From contig ONMZ01000006.1 of the NCBI GenBank assembly GCA_900319075.1, positions 1-64,000 of the forward strand: DNA of 64,000 nt, written 5' to 3'. This stretch comes from an uncultured Eubacteriales bacterium (GTDB lineage: Bacteria > Bacillota > Clostridia > Oscillospirales > Ruminococcaceae). A model generated the notes under the pieces. It saw nothing but the letters and a program-made list of their open reading frames with translations. It was not told where the DNA came from and ran no database searches. A program made the position numbers and the translations under genes. Below, in pieces: positions 1 to 8,488 of the stretch; within the stretch, counting starts at the first letter, position 1; every line of letters begins with the position of its first letter.

Positions 1-76
1 AAACAAGTCCCCAAATAGTAAAAATGACTGAGAGCTTAGAAGAGAGAACGGAAAACAATACTTTCCAGAAGAACTT

Positions 77-477
77 TCTCCGACTGCTATGCAAGGATAA
101 TGCGCCAAATTGTGCATATTAAAAAGGTTTGGGGTCAAGCCCCTTCCTAAAAGAGGGATACACTATCCTGCGGATAGCGTGCGGTCGAGGGCGGCGCCCT
201 CGTCGCTCTCCGCAGAGAGCGAAATCCCCCTACATCGTGCGCTCCGCAAGGGGTGAATTTCAAACAGTCCTGTGGACTGTTTGAAAGAGGGGACGCCCTG
301 CAAGAGAGGGCGTGCCCCTTTGGAAAGCGCAAAACTCTTTTCCCTCAAGCCGCCTGTAAAAAAGGCGGCTTGAATCTCATATAATGAGCACCTATGACCC
401 TTTCGGGTGCACAACTATTATTTTGATAATAATATAAATTCGGATTTACCACACTATCCTTGCATAGCAGTTGGAGA
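77..477. repeat. Long-range inverted repeat framing hairpin array
   Basis: Positions 77-102 and 452-477 are inverted copies of a 26-bp sequence with 24 matches; both arms carry the core CTGCTATGCAAGGATA. Weaker complementarity extends outward on each side to roughly 60 and 500. The 350 bp between the arms contain several short perfect hairpins and no supportable reading frame. This could be a MITE-like element, a palindromic mosaic repeat, or the closing stem of a large structured RNA. The sequence alone does not decide between these. Confidence 0.6.
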
Positions 478-674
478 TATTCTCTTGGGAAAAGTTTTTC
501 CTCAAACTCTCCTCTTGAACTTCTACATATTTTCGGTGATCGGGAGGCATGGCTCCCGATTGCCGAAAATCTATAAAAGGTTTAGGAGAAGGGCGCACCG
601 GCGTAGCCGGCGCACGAGAATATCCATAGGATATTCTCGGTTGGGGCAGAGAATTGACCAAAAGGTCAATTCTC
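131..674. other. Array of consecutive near-perfect hairpins
   Basis: At least ten short-loop hairpins follow one another. Stems are at 163-168/172-177, 186-192/196-202, 203-210/215-222, 258-270/274-286 (13 bp, loop TGT), 288-299/307-319 (bulged), 345-354/364-373, 376-380/384-388, 531-546/553-568 (symmetrical TG/TG internal loop), 615-625/629-639 (11 bp, loop ATA) and 649-659/664-674 (loop AAAA). Stem sequences differ, so this is not a tandem repeat. The last hairpin contains the stop codon of the dehydrogenase gene at 666. The role is unknown: palindromic mosaic repeat, transcription barrier or structured RNA. Confidence 0.6.
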
Positions 675-1421
675 CGTCTGTATCCTGCCTGTCATGGCAA
701 CGAGCAGCTTTCTTGGAACGAGATGTGCGCCCGCAGCCGCAAGTTTGAGCGTTGCAGACGGCACGATTATGGTCTTTCCGCCGAACATACCCTTCACAGC
801 GTCCCTGGCGCACTGCTCAGCGCTGATCGCCTTAACGCCGAATTTTGTCCCTGCAACATCATTGAACTCGGTGTCCACCGGTCCGGGACATAAAGCGCAG
901 ACCTTGACTTTGCTTCCGGCCTCCTCCAGCTCTCTTGCAACAGCGCTGGTAAGATCGGCAACATAAGCCTTTGAAGCGTAGTATGTGCTCATGTACGGAC
1001 CGCCGCTCATAAGACCTGCCGAGGAGGCGATGTTCATAATGTATCCCCTGTCCTTTTGTGCAAAATCCTTCACAAAAAGTTTTGTGAGAATGTGTACAGC
1101 CGTGATGTTGGTGTCTATCATCTCCAGCTCACGCCCAAGCTCACTTTGGGTGAACTTACCGAAAAGCCCGAATCCTGCACCGTTTATAAGTACACCCACG
1201 TTTTCGTCCTTGACCTGCTCGTAAAGTGAAAAACATTCCTCCCTCTTGGAAAGATCGCAAACCACAACCCTGGTGTTCTCCCCCAGCTCCTGTGCAAGCT
1301 CTTTGAGCCTGTCCTCTCTGCGAGCACAAAGAATACACCTAAAACCCTTTGCGTAAAGGATCCTTGCGATCTCCCTTCCGATACCGGAGCTTGCCCCGGT
1401 GATAACTGCCGTCCTTGCCAT
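666..1421 (-). CDS. Short-chain dehydrogenase/reductase (SDR)
   Basis: This 251-residue protein is a classical SDR, an NAD(P)H-dependent oxidoreductase with a Rossmann fold. The N-terminal cofactor motif TGASSGIG is intact, followed by NGAGFG, the catalytic Ser in NIASSAG, the YASKAY motif (catalytic Tyr and Lys) and the PGPVDTEF segment. The family usually acts on fatty-acyl, sugar or steroid-like carbonyls; the substrate cannot be told here. The start at 1421 is preceded by AAGGAGG at good spacing, so longer upstream versions are unlikely. The gene is monocistronic with its own promoter at 1457-1486, and its stop codon lies inside a hairpin. Confidence 0.9.
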   Translation of the reverse strand: MARTAVITGASSGIGREIARILYAKGFRCILCARREDRLKELAQELGENTRVVVCDLSKREECFSLYEQVKDENVGVLINGAGFGLFGKFTQSELGRELEMIDTNITAVHILTKLFVKDFAQKDRGYIMNIASSAGLMSGGPYMSTYYASKAYVADLTSAVARELEEAGSKVKVCALCPGPVDTEFNDVAGTKFGVKAISAEQCARDAVKGMFGGKTIIVPSATLKLAAAGAHLVPRKLLVAMTGRIQTEN

Positions 1422-1456
1422 GAGTAATACCTCCTTGTTGTTTTTTTCTCCCTTTG

Positions 1457-1486
1457 ATTTTAACATAACCCCCCAAGCTTTGTCAA
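1457..1486 (-). promoter_or_regulatory. Sigma-A promoter of the SDR gene
   Basis: On the minus strand TTGACA (1481-1486) and TAAAAT (1457-1462) are separated by 18 bp, placing the start of transcription about 30 bp upstream of the dehydrogenase start codon. Confidence 0.65.
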
Positions 1487-1532
1487 TCAGCCCCTGCCCC
1501 ATTCCCACGATTATTATTTGCTTAACATTCTA

Positions 1533-1561
1533 TTGACAAATTCGTTACTATGTGAGATAAT
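1533..1561 (+). promoter_or_regulatory. Sigma-A promoter of the nucleotidyltransferase gene
   Basis: TTGACA (1533-1538) and GATAAT (1556-1561) with a 17-bp spacer lie about 45 bp upstream of the nucleotidyltransferase start. It diverges from the SDR promoter. Confidence 0.7.
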
Positions 1562-1608
1562 ATATCTGTAAAACCGACGCAAATACATTGCTTGGAGGAA
1601 CAATAAAA

Positions 1609-2520
1609 ATGAATGCAACTCTCGTTATACTCGCCGCAGGGCTTGGAAGCCGCTTTGCAGGCGGAATAAAACAGCTGGAACCCCTTGGACCCGGCGGAGA
1701 AATAATAATGGACTATTCCATCTATGATGCCATCGAAGCCGGATTTGATAAGGTTGTTTTCATTATCCGTAAGGATATTAAGGACGCCTTTGATAAAATG
1801 ATAGGCGAGCGTATTAAAAAGATAGTTAAAACCGACTACGTCTTTCAGGAGCTTGACTGCCTCCCCCAAGGCTTTAAATGCCCCGGAGAGCGTGTAAAAC
1901 CCTGGGGACACGGCCATGCGGTGTATTGCTGTAAAGACGTGGTCAACGAACCCTTTGTGGTCATAAATGCCGACGACTATTACGGCAAACAAGCCTTCGT
2001 ACAGCTGTATGAACAGCTGAAACAAATGCAGACCGTCCCCGGAAAACCAATACCCATCGCCCTTGCAGGGTTTGAGCTGAAAAATACTCTCAGCGACTTC
2101 GGAAGCGTCAACCGTGGGGTTTGTAAAGTTAAAGACGGACAGCTTCAAAGCATAAAAGAAACCTATAATATCCGCCGTGAAGCCGACGGAAATATCCATT
2201 GTGGAAAAGAAACCGACGAGATAATCCCCGGCGATAACCCCGTTTCTATGAATATGTGGGCTTGTCCCCCCGAGTTTATAACAAAGCTGGGAGAGTACTT
2301 TGAAAGCTTCCTTGAGGAAAATGCGGATAATATCACCGCCGAGTTCCTCCTTCCCTGGGGAATAGAGAAAATGATCGAAAACGGCGATCTTACCTGCAAA
2401 GTTACCCAAAGCAGCGATAAGTGGTTCGGCATAACCTATGCCGAGGATACCCCGGTGGCTAAAGCCTGCTTTAAAGCTCTGGTGGATAAAGGTGTCTATC
2501 CCGGAAAACTCTGGGGCTGA
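1609..2520 (+). CDS. Sugar-phosphate-type nucleotidyltransferase
   Basis: This 303-residue protein begins with LAAGLGSRFAGG, a variant of the GxGxR nucleotide-binding signature of NTP_transferase enzymes, followed by KQLEPLG. A later INADDYYG segment resembles the metal-binding Asp region. The family joins NTPs to sugar- or polyol-phosphates to make activated sugars for surface polymers or storage compounds; the substrate is not identifiable. The start at 1609 is preceded by GGAGGA. It has its own promoter and no operon partner. It ends about 100 bp from a convergent small gene. Confidence 0.8.
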   Translation: MNATLVILAAGLGSRFAGGIKQLEPLGPGGEIIMDYSIYDAIEAGFDKVVFIIRKDIKDAFDKMIGERIKKIVKTDYVFQELDCLPQGFKCPGERVKPWGHGHAVYCCKDVVNEPFVVINADDYYGKQAFVQLYEQLKQMQTVPGKPIPIALAGFELKNTLSDFGSVNRGVCKVKDGQLQSIKETYNIRREADGNIHCGKETDEIIPGDNPVSMNMWACPPEFITKLGEYFESFLEENADNITAEFLLPWGIEKMIENGDLTCKVTQSSDKWFGITYAEDTPVAKACFKALVDKGVYPGKLWG

Positions 2521-2618
2521 GCCTGAGTAATGGGCGAAAGCTTTGCAAAATAAAATGCCCGGAGAAGATCCCATTTTAAAAAGATCCTCCCCGGTCAGAT
2601 CAAAGATACCGCCCCTTT

Positions 2619-2792
2619 TTATCCCATGATCTGGGCGATCCCCTCGGCGACCTCGCCTATGGCGTGCATAGCACGGCTGGTGCGCCTTTTGAGCATACGC
2701 TTTTCCGAACCGGTAGAGTTGGCAACTGCGTAAAGTGCCGTGCCTACCGCAGCGCATACGGAAACACCTGCTATAATGGTCTTTACCTTCAT
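2619..2792 (-). CDS. Small single-span membrane protein, 57 aa
   Basis: The frame starts at 2792, preceded by GGGGGGTGAAAG, and encodes a hydrophobic N-terminal stretch (residues about 5-24, rich in Ala, Val, Gly and Ile). A basic segment KRMLKRRTSRAMH and an amphipathic helix ending in AQIMG follow. The layout, one membrane helix then a short charged helix, resembles small YtxH-like envelope proteins, but no motif secures the family. It is convergent with the nucleotidyltransferase gene and divergent from leuC. The function is unknown. It is shorter than many gene callers accept. Confidence 0.55.
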   Translation of the reverse strand: MKVKTIIAGVSVCAAVGTALYAVANSTGSEKRMLKRRTSRAMHAIGEVAEGIAQIMG

Positions 2793-2982
2793 ACTCTTTC
2801 ACCCCCCGGGAATTTTTTGTCTTACAAAAATCTTTTTTCCTTTTGTATGTCTTTATTTTTTCCCACGGGACTTGAAAATATAGCTGTGGATTATTTCCGT
2901 TTTTTTGGCTGAAAATGTCTTGAAAAATTTTGACCTAAATCGTTTTAGACAAATATTATTCATAGTTTGTTATAAATTGTTC

Positions 2983-3012
2983 TTTACATTTTACCGCCTG
3001 CTATGTTATAAT
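2983..3012 (+). promoter_or_regulatory. Sigma-A promoter of the leu operon
   Basis: TTTACA (2983-2988) and TATAAT (3007-3012) with an 18-bp spacer predict a leader of about 100 nt before leuC. The leader holds a small CCTGC/GCAGG hairpin near 3057-3073, but no T-box signature and no leucine-rich leader peptide that I can see. Confidence 0.7.
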
Positions 3013-3123
3013 GTTAAGTGGCAAATAATGATTGATTATAATAAAATGTTATCTCCTGCCCTCTGTGCAGGGAAAAGGCGCAGATCCTGCCGCCAAATAT
3101 ACGTTAAAAGGGGCTTATTTATC

Positions 3124-4383
3124 ATGGCAATGACAATGACACAAAAAATACTTGCAGCGCACGCAGGACTTGACAGCGTGAAAGCAGGACAGCTTATAAT
3201 GGCTGACCTTGACCTTGTGCTTGGCAATGATGTCACCTCGCCCGTTGCTATAAATGAGTTCAATAAAGCAGGCTTCAGCGGCATTTTTGATAAAAATAAG
3301 GTAACAATGGTCATGGACCACTTTGCACCGAATAAGGATATCAAAGCCGCTACACAGTGTAAACAGTGCAGAGATTTCTGCGGAAAATATGAGATCAAAA
3401 ACTTCTTTGACGTGGGCGATATGGGTATCGAGCATGCCCTGCTTCCCGAAAAAGGACTTGTGGCACCGGGCGAATGTGTGATCGGCGCAGATTCTCATAC
3501 CTGTACCTACGGCGCTCTTGGTGCGTTCTCCACAGGTATCGGCTCTACCGATATGTGTGCCGGTATGGCAAAAGGCAAGACCTGGTTCAAAGTTCCAAGT
3601 GCCATAAAGTTCAATATTATCGGCAAGCTCCCTAAGTATAGCGCCGCAAAGGACGTTATCCTGCATATTATAGGTATGATCGGCGTGGACGGCGCCTTGT
3701 ATAAGTCTATGGAGTTTTCCGGGGAGGGACTTGTAAACCTTTCTATGGAAGATAGACTGTGTATGGCGAATATGGCAATAGAAGCCGGAGCAAAAAACGG
3801 TATCTTCGCCGTTGACAGCGTGACCCTTGACTATATTAAAGATAAGGTCACCAGAGATTATAAGATCTACGAAGCAGACCCTGATGCCGAGTACGAGGCT
3901 GAGTATACCATAGACCTTAGTCAGATAAAGCCAACTGTCGCATTCCCCCACCTTCCCGAAAATACAAAGACCTTTGACGAGATAGGCGATGTTGCTATCG
4001 ACCAGGTGGTCATCGGCTCGTGTACCAACGGAAGGATCGAGGATCTCAGATGTGCCGGGGAGATCTTAAAAGACAGACATATCGCAAAAAATGTCAGATG
4101 TATCGTGATCCCGGCCACCCAGAAGGTATATATGCAGGCTATGAAAGAAGGCCTGCTTGAGATATTCATAAATGCCGGCTGTGCAGTTTCCACACCTACC
4201 TGCGGACCCTGCCTGGGCGGACATATGGGTATCCTTGCCAAGGGCGAAAGAGCCGTGGCTACAACAAACCGTAACTTTGTGGGCAGAATGGGACATCCCG
4301 AGTCTGAGGTATATCTTGCCTCACCCTATGTGGCAGCCGCAAGTGCCGTGGCAGGAAAGATCGCCCAGCCCTCACAGCTTTAA
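3124..4383 (+). CDS. leuC: 3-isopropylmalate dehydratase, large subunit
   Basis: LeuC with LeuD isomerises 2-isopropylmalate to 3-isopropylmalate, the second step of leucine synthesis, using a [4Fe-4S] cluster in the cytoplasm. The 419-residue length matches the shorter archaeal/clostridial LeuC type. The cluster ligands are visible as Cys300 (GSCTNGR) and Cys360/Cys363 (CGPCLGG). The start at 3124 follows AAAAGGGG and gives the expected N-terminus [12 protein letters not shown] longer in-frame extension back to 2905 would overlap the promoter and is rejected. It is the first gene of leuC-orf128-leuD-leuB; leuA is not in the window. Confidence 0.95.
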   Translation: MAMTMTQKILAAHAGLDSVKAGQLIMADLDLVLGNDVTSPVAINEFNKAGFSGIFDKNKVTMVMDHFAPNKDIKAATQCKQCRDFCGKYEIKNFFDVGDMGIEHALLPEKGLVAPGECVIGADSHTCTYGALGAFSTGIGSTDMCAGMAKGKTWFKVPSAIKFNIIGKLPKYSAAKDVILHIIGMIGVDGALYKSMEFSGEGLVNLSMEDRLCMANMAIEAGAKNGIFAVDSVTLDYIKDKVTRDYKIYEADPDAEYEAEYTIDLSQIKPTVAFPHLPENTKTFDEIGDVAIDQVVIGSCTNGRIEDLRCAGEILKDRHIAKNVRCIVIPATQKVYMQAMKEGLLEIFINAGCAVSTPTCGPCLGGHMGILAKGERAVATTNRNFVGRMGHPESEVYLASPYVAAASAVAGKIAQPSQL

Positions 4384-4437
4384 ATAAAACCTATGAAAAT
4401 AGAAGTAAAAGAATAAAGAAGGAGGTAACAAAAAGCT

Positions 4438-4824
4438 ATGAAGAATTTTCTTAAAGAGGTATTTAACGACCTTGTGCTCAGCCTTGTTACCAAAAAATAC
4501 GGCAACCAGCTCAACGACGATCAGCGTGAGGAGAAAGCCGACGAGATAATAAGGATACTGCACGATACAAACTCGTATACCGTCGAAATGGCACAGGCGC
4601 TTATTGATAAGAAAGGCTTTAATACCTTTTATAATACCCAGATAGACGGACAGCCTGTTATCGGGCTGGTAAAAGAGGGTATGTTCCATAAGCCAAAGAC
4701 CTGCTATTTTATAACAAGAAACAAAGAAAAGCTTGATACAGCGTATCTGGATCAGATCTATGATGAGCTGCGAAGACAAGCCCAGGGGGATAACGTTTTC
4801 AATTCTCCCGACTATAAACCTTAA
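4438..4824 (+). CDS. Unknown 128-residue protein inside the leu operon
   Basis: This protein sits between leuC (55 bp upstream) and leuD (33 bp downstream), with a strong AGAAGGAGGT ribosome site. It is soluble and highly charged, with no signal peptide or membrane segment. Residues 1-50 look helical, and a beta-rich middle contains GQPVIGLVKEGMF and KTCYFITRN. I do not recognise a family. Its place inside an otherwise invariant dehydratase subunit pair suggests a link to assembly, stability or control of LeuCD, but that is inference only. Confidence 0.8.
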   Translation: MKNFLKEVFNDLVLSLVTKKYGNQLNDDQREEKADEIIRILHDTNSYTVEMAQALIDKKGFNTFYNTQIDGQPVIGLVKEGMFHKPKTCYFITRNKEKLDTAYLDQIYDELRRQAQGDNVFNSPDYKP

Positions 4825-4857
4825 AGAAAACATAACCACCGAAGGGAGAGCTTAAAG

Positions 4858-5337
4858 ATGATAGCTCGAGGCAAAGTACATAAATACGGAGATAACGTTG
4901 ATACCGACGTAATTATCCCGGCAAGATACCTTACAACTTCCGATATGCAGGAGCTTGCAAAGCACTGTATGGAGGATATCGACATTGATTTTGCGAAAAA
5001 CGTCCAAAAAGGAGATATAATGGTAGGCGAAGCTAATTTCGGCTGCGGCTCCTCAAGAGAACACGCACCTGCCGCTATAAAAGCCAGCGGTATATCCTGC
5101 GTTATCGCAAAGACCTTTGCAAGGATCTTTTACAGAAATGCCATAAATATCGGACTTCCTATAATCGAGTGTCCGGAGGCTGCCGAAAAGATAAATGCAG
5201 GGGACGATGTTGAGATAAACTTTGAAACAGGCGTTATCACCAACCATACAAAAGGCGAAACCTATCAGGGTCAGTCCTTCCCGGAGTTCCTTATAAATAT
5301 AATCGACTCAAACGGACTGCTCAATTCGCTGAAATAA
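4858..5337 (+). CDS. leuD: 3-isopropylmalate dehydratase, small subunit
   Basis: LeuD is the small swivelling subunit that completes the active site of isopropylmalate isomerase. At 159 residues it fits the short LeuD type that pairs with a 419-residue LeuC. The [11 protein letters not shown] segment and the substrate-binding loop [11 protein letters not shown] are intact. The start at 4858 has GAAGGGAGAG upstream. It lies in the leucine operon, with a terminator-like hairpin between it and leuB. Confidence 0.95.
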   Translation: MIARGKVHKYGDNVDTDVIIPARYLTTSDMQELAKHCMEDIDIDFAKNVQKGDIMVGEANFGCGSSREHAPAAIKASGISCVIAKTFARIFYRNAINIGLPIIECPEAAEKINAGDDVEINFETGVITNHTKGETYQGQSFPEFLINIIDSNGLLNSLK

Positions 5338-5350
5338 GCAGCCTTTAATA

Positions 5351-5385
5351 AAAATGCTATTGTCCTGCGACTTTAGCATTTTTTG
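5351..5385 (+). terminator. Intercistronic terminator or attenuator before leuB
   Basis: Stem AAAATGCTA (5351-5359) pairs with TAGCATTTT (5374-5382) and runs into a T tract. It could stop or reduce readthrough from leuCD into leuB, and its A-rich 5' flank makes it potentially bidirectional. Confidence 0.55.
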
Positions 5386-5433
5386 TGTTTTATACATTCA
5401 ATCAAAATTATTTAAGACGAAAGGACAGTTGTT

Positions 5434-6516
5434 ATGGAAAAAAATATCACAGTAATAAAAGGTGACGGCATCGGTCCCGAAATAGTTACCCAGGCTCAGA
5501 AAGTGCTGGATAAAGTCGCTGAAAAGTTCGGACATAAGTTCAATTATACACATATCCTTATGGGCGGCTGCTCGATAGATGCCTGCGGCGAGCCCCTTAC
5601 CGATGAGGCTGTTGCCACCGCAAAAGCCGCAGATGCAGTGCTTCTGGGAGCGATCGGCGGAAATACCTCCACATCGCCCTGGTATAAGCTGCCCCCCAAC
5701 CTCCGCCCGGAAGCAGGTCTGCTTAAAATAAGAAAAGAGCTTGGACTCTTCGCAAACCTGCGTCCCGCCGTGCTCTTTGACCAGCTCCGCTCCGCCTGCC
5801 CCCTCAACGACGAGATAATCGGCGACGGCTTTGACATGATGATAATGAGAGAGCTTACCGGCGGTCTCTACTTCGGCGCAAGAAAAACCGAGACCGTGAA
5901 CGGAGTGGAAACTGCTACCGATACCCTTACCTATTCCGAAAAAGAGATCGAGCGTATCGCAAAGCGTGGCTTTGATATAGCTATGAAACGCCGTAAAAAG
6001 GTAACTTCTGTGGATAAAGCCAACGTCCTTGACTCCTCAAGACTTTGGCGTAAGGTGGTAAATAAGGTCGCTGAAAACTACCCTGAGGTGGAGCTTGAAC
6101 ATATGCTTGTGGATAACTGCGCTATGCAGCTTGTCAAAGACCCCGGCCAGTTCGACGTTATCCTTACGGAAAATATGTTCGGAGATATCCTCTCCGACGA
6201 GGCTGCTATGGTCACCGGCTCCATAGGTATGCTCGCCTCGGCTTCCCTTAACGATACTAAATTTGGTCTTTACGAGCCAAGCCACGGCTCTGCTCCCGAT
6301 ATCGCCGGTACGGATAAAGCTAACCCTATCGCTACTATCCTCTCCGCCGCTATGATGCTTCGCTATTCCTTTGATATGGATAAAGAGGCAGATGCCGTTG
6401 AAAACGCCGTAAAAACTGTGCTTTCCGAAGGTTTCACGACCGTGGATATAATGTCCGAGGGCAAAACGATGGTAGGCTGCGAGAAAATGGGCGATCTGAT
6501 CTGCGAGAGAATATAA
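5434..6516 (+). CDS. leuB: 3-isopropylmalate dehydrogenase
   Basis: LeuB oxidatively decarboxylates 3-isopropylmalate to 2-oxoisocaproate with NAD+. The 360-residue length is standard. Visible family features are KGDGIGPEI at the N-terminus, the [11 protein letters not shown] segment, the DNCAMQL region, [11 protein letters not shown] (metal-binding Asp) and the C-terminal [12 protein letters not shown] signature. The start at 5434 has AAAGGA upstream. It is the last gene of the leucine cluster and is followed by a clear terminator at 6581. Confidence 0.96.
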   Translation: MEKNITVIKGDGIGPEIVTQAQKVLDKVAEKFGHKFNYTHILMGGCSIDACGEPLTDEAVATAKAADAVLLGAIGGNTSTSPWYKLPPNLRPEAGLLKIRKELGLFANLRPAVLFDQLRSACPLNDEIIGDGFDMMIMRELTGGLYFGARKTETVNGVETATDTLTYSEKEIERIAKRGFDIAMKRRKKVTSVDKANVLDSSRLWRKVVNKVAENYPEVELEHMLVDNCAMQLVKDPGQFDVILTENMFGDILSDEAAMVTGSIGMLASASLNDTKFGLYEPSHGSAPDIAGTDKANPIATILSAAMMLRYSFDMDKEADAVENAVKTVLSEGFTTVDIMSEGKTMVGCEKMGDLICERI

Positions 6517-6580
6517 CTTTTTAAGATATACTATTATTATATATAACAGATTCGCTTTATTGCAGCAAAAATTACAAAAT

Positions 6581-6613
6581 GGGAAGATCTTTTATACCGG
6601 ATCTTCCCTTCTT
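6581..6613 (+). terminator. Rho-independent terminator after leuB
   Basis: GGGAAGATC (6581-6589) pairs with GATCTTCCC (6600-6608) and is followed by a T-rich tail. Confidence 0.8.
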
Positions 6614-7293
6614 TATCATCAAAAAAATACTTCCCCCCGGCAGTTCAAACGTTCCTTTTACCCAATTTTACAGCAGCTTTCAGCTGTCCATAAAATCGTA
6701 CTTTTCCCCGAAAAAGCGTGTTTTGCCCTAAGAAAACGTGCAAAGATTAAATAATTTAGCATAGTTTCATTTTGTGGTCAAGGCTCATTTATTTAATAAC
6801 CGAAAATTCATAATTTGTGCACTTTACCAAATATCACAAAATTGGTGCAGTATGATTTCCCTGCGTATATGCGCTATTTTAGAATTTTTCAAAAATGTTC
6901 ATAATTGCATAACAGTTTAAACCAATACGGTTTTTAATTTTAAAATCCTTATATTTTTCTGTTCTTGATTTGTAACTTTTGTTCCGAAAACGATTAAGTT
7001 GCAAAATTGCGATTGATTTTCTGTGTTTTGCATCTCAGGACTGAAAAAACTTTAGCTTTTCCATTTTTATGTTAATATTGCACATTAAAAAATACTTTTA
7101 TTTGTTCATCATATACTGAATTTCACAAAAAACAGCTCAAAAATCAGCCTAAATGGAAAAAATAACCTGCTTGAAAGTTACAAAACGGTTACAACTGTGA
7201 TAATTGTGTGGTGATTTTGCATAAACCACGAGTTTAATTTTTGTTAAAACCGACATATTTTATTACAAGGCGCAAAAAAATAAAAGAAAAGAC
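6614..7293. other. AT-rich non-coding gap
   Basis: About 680 bp without a supportable gene between the leuB terminator and the lacI-type promoter. It is strongly AT-rich. It contains one sequence resembling a LacI half-operator (CGAAAACGATT near 6988) and a small ACCAA/TTGGT hairpin near 6827. I see no tRNA, riboswitch or repeat. Confidence 0.5.
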
Positions 7294-7322
7294 TTGAAAT
7301 CGAATAAGGAATATTGTATATT
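7294..7322 (+). promoter_or_regulatory. Sigma-A promoter of the LacI-family regulator
   Basis: TTGAAA (7294-7299), a 17-bp spacer and TATATT (7317-7322). Confidence 0.7.
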
Positions 7323-7369
7323 CTTATTAGCGGAAACGCTGAAATGTTATGCATCTTGATGAAAATGCG

Positions 7370-7379
7370 AAAACGTTTT
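7370..7379. promoter_or_regulatory. LacI-family operator in the leader
   Basis: The palindrome AAAACGTTTT with its central CG is typical of LacI/CcpA-family sites. It lies between the predicted transcription start and the regulator start codon, which suggests roadblock-type autoregulation. Confidence 0.55.
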
Positions 7380-7404
7380 TATCGAGTGAAAGGCGGAAAA
7401 ACCA

Positions 7405-8412
7405 TTGGTTTCTTTAAAAGACATTTCCGTCCGCTGCGGTGTTTCAGTCGCTACGGTCAGCAAAGCACTGAACGGGCATAAAGATGTATCTGCCGCTACG
7501 AGAGAAAGGCTGCTCAAGGCCGCAAAGGAAATGGGTTACTTCCCCAATTCCCAGGCAAGGGCACTCAAGACAAACAGAACACATAATTTAGGTGTTATGT
7601 TTCTCGACGAAGCCGGGAGCGGACTGACTCACGAGTTTTTTGCAAAGCTGCTCAACAGCTTTAAGACTGAGGCGGAGTCTTTAGGTTATGATATCACCTT
7701 TATAAGCGGCTCGATGGGCAAGAACAGGATGTCCACCTACGAGCACTGCAAGTACAGGAATGTGGACGGTGTTATCATAGCGTGCACGGATTTCACTACT
7801 CAGGATGTTTACGAGGTCGTCAATGGAGATATCCCCATTGTTACCATAGATCATATCTTTGATTGCAGGACAGCGGTAATGTCCAACAATGAAAAGGGTA
7901 TAGAAAAGCTTATAGAATATGTCACAAACAAAGGACATACGAAGCTTGCTTACATTCAGGGGAACAAATCATCCGTTGCCGACAAACGACTGGCGGGCTT
8001 TTGTAAGGCCTGCATAAGCAGAGGGATCAACGTTAATAACGACTGGCTGGTCCAGGGGGATTATCACAATCCGGATAAGACTTATGAGCTTACAAAGAAG
8101 CTGCTTTCGGACAAGGACAGACCAACTTGTATATTTATGCCGGACGATTATTCGGCAATAGGCGGTTACAACGCCATCAAGGATCTTGGGCTGTCGATAC
8201 CGGAGGACATCTCGGTGGTAGGATACGACGGGATCAATTATTCACAGCTGATCTCACCGAGGCTGACCACTTATTCGCAGGATACCACGAAGATCGGAAA
8301 GATCGCTGCAAGGCAGCTGATATCTCTGATCGAGGATCCTCAGACCACCTTTACGGAGGTCATAACTGTGGAGGGGTCGCTTGTTGAAGGCGATTCGGTA
8401 GCACAGATTTAA
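7405..8412 (+). CDS. LacI-family transcriptional regulator
   Basis: This 335-residue regulator has an N-terminal LacI helix-turn-helix (residues 1-50, with GVSVATVSKALNG) and a hinge followed by a periplasmic-binding-like sugar domain. The start is TTG at 7405, supported by AAAGGCGG upstream and by the family N-terminus VSLKDISVRCG. The gene directly precedes a carbohydrate ABC importer in the same orientation, so it most likely controls that importer. The inducing sugar is unknown; an oligosaccharide from plant polysaccharide or starch is reasonable from the setting. Confidence 0.92.
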   Translation: MVSLKDISVRCGVSVATVSKALNGHKDVSAATRERLLKAAKEMGYFPNSQARALKTNRTHNLGVMFLDEAGSGLTHEFFAKLLNSFKTEAESLGYDITFISGSMGKNRMSTYEHCKYRNVDGVIIACTDFTTQDVYEVVNGDIPIVTIDHIFDCRTAVMSNNEKGIEKLIEYVTNKGHTKLAYIQGNKSSVADKRLAGFCKACISRGINVNNDWLVQGDYHNPDKTYELTKKLLSDKDRPTCIFMPDDYSAIGGYNAIKDLGLSIPEDISVVGYDGINYSQLISPRLTTYSQDTTKIGKIAARQLISLIEDPQTTFTEVITVEGSLVEGDSVAQI

Positions 8413-8488
8413 TTCACGGCATTAATATTTTACGGCAATTCCGCCGTAAGACAATTCAATATAATGCAAATTTAAGGAGGAAATTATT

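Noticed and set aside
407..748. Plus-strand frame across the left-end hairpin array
   Set aside because: It is formed by palindromic DNA and runs into the dehydrogenase gene; it has no ribosome site or protein-like composition.
1522..2802. A 426-codon minus-strand frame over the nucleotidyltransferase gene
   Set aside because: It lies antisense to a recognisable enzyme and shows no domain; its beginning overlaps the real 57-residue minus-strand gene in another frame.
3013..3123. T-box or leucine leader peptide upstream of leuC
   Set aside because: No specifier loop, no T-box core (AGGGTGG type) and no run of leucine codons could be found in the leader.
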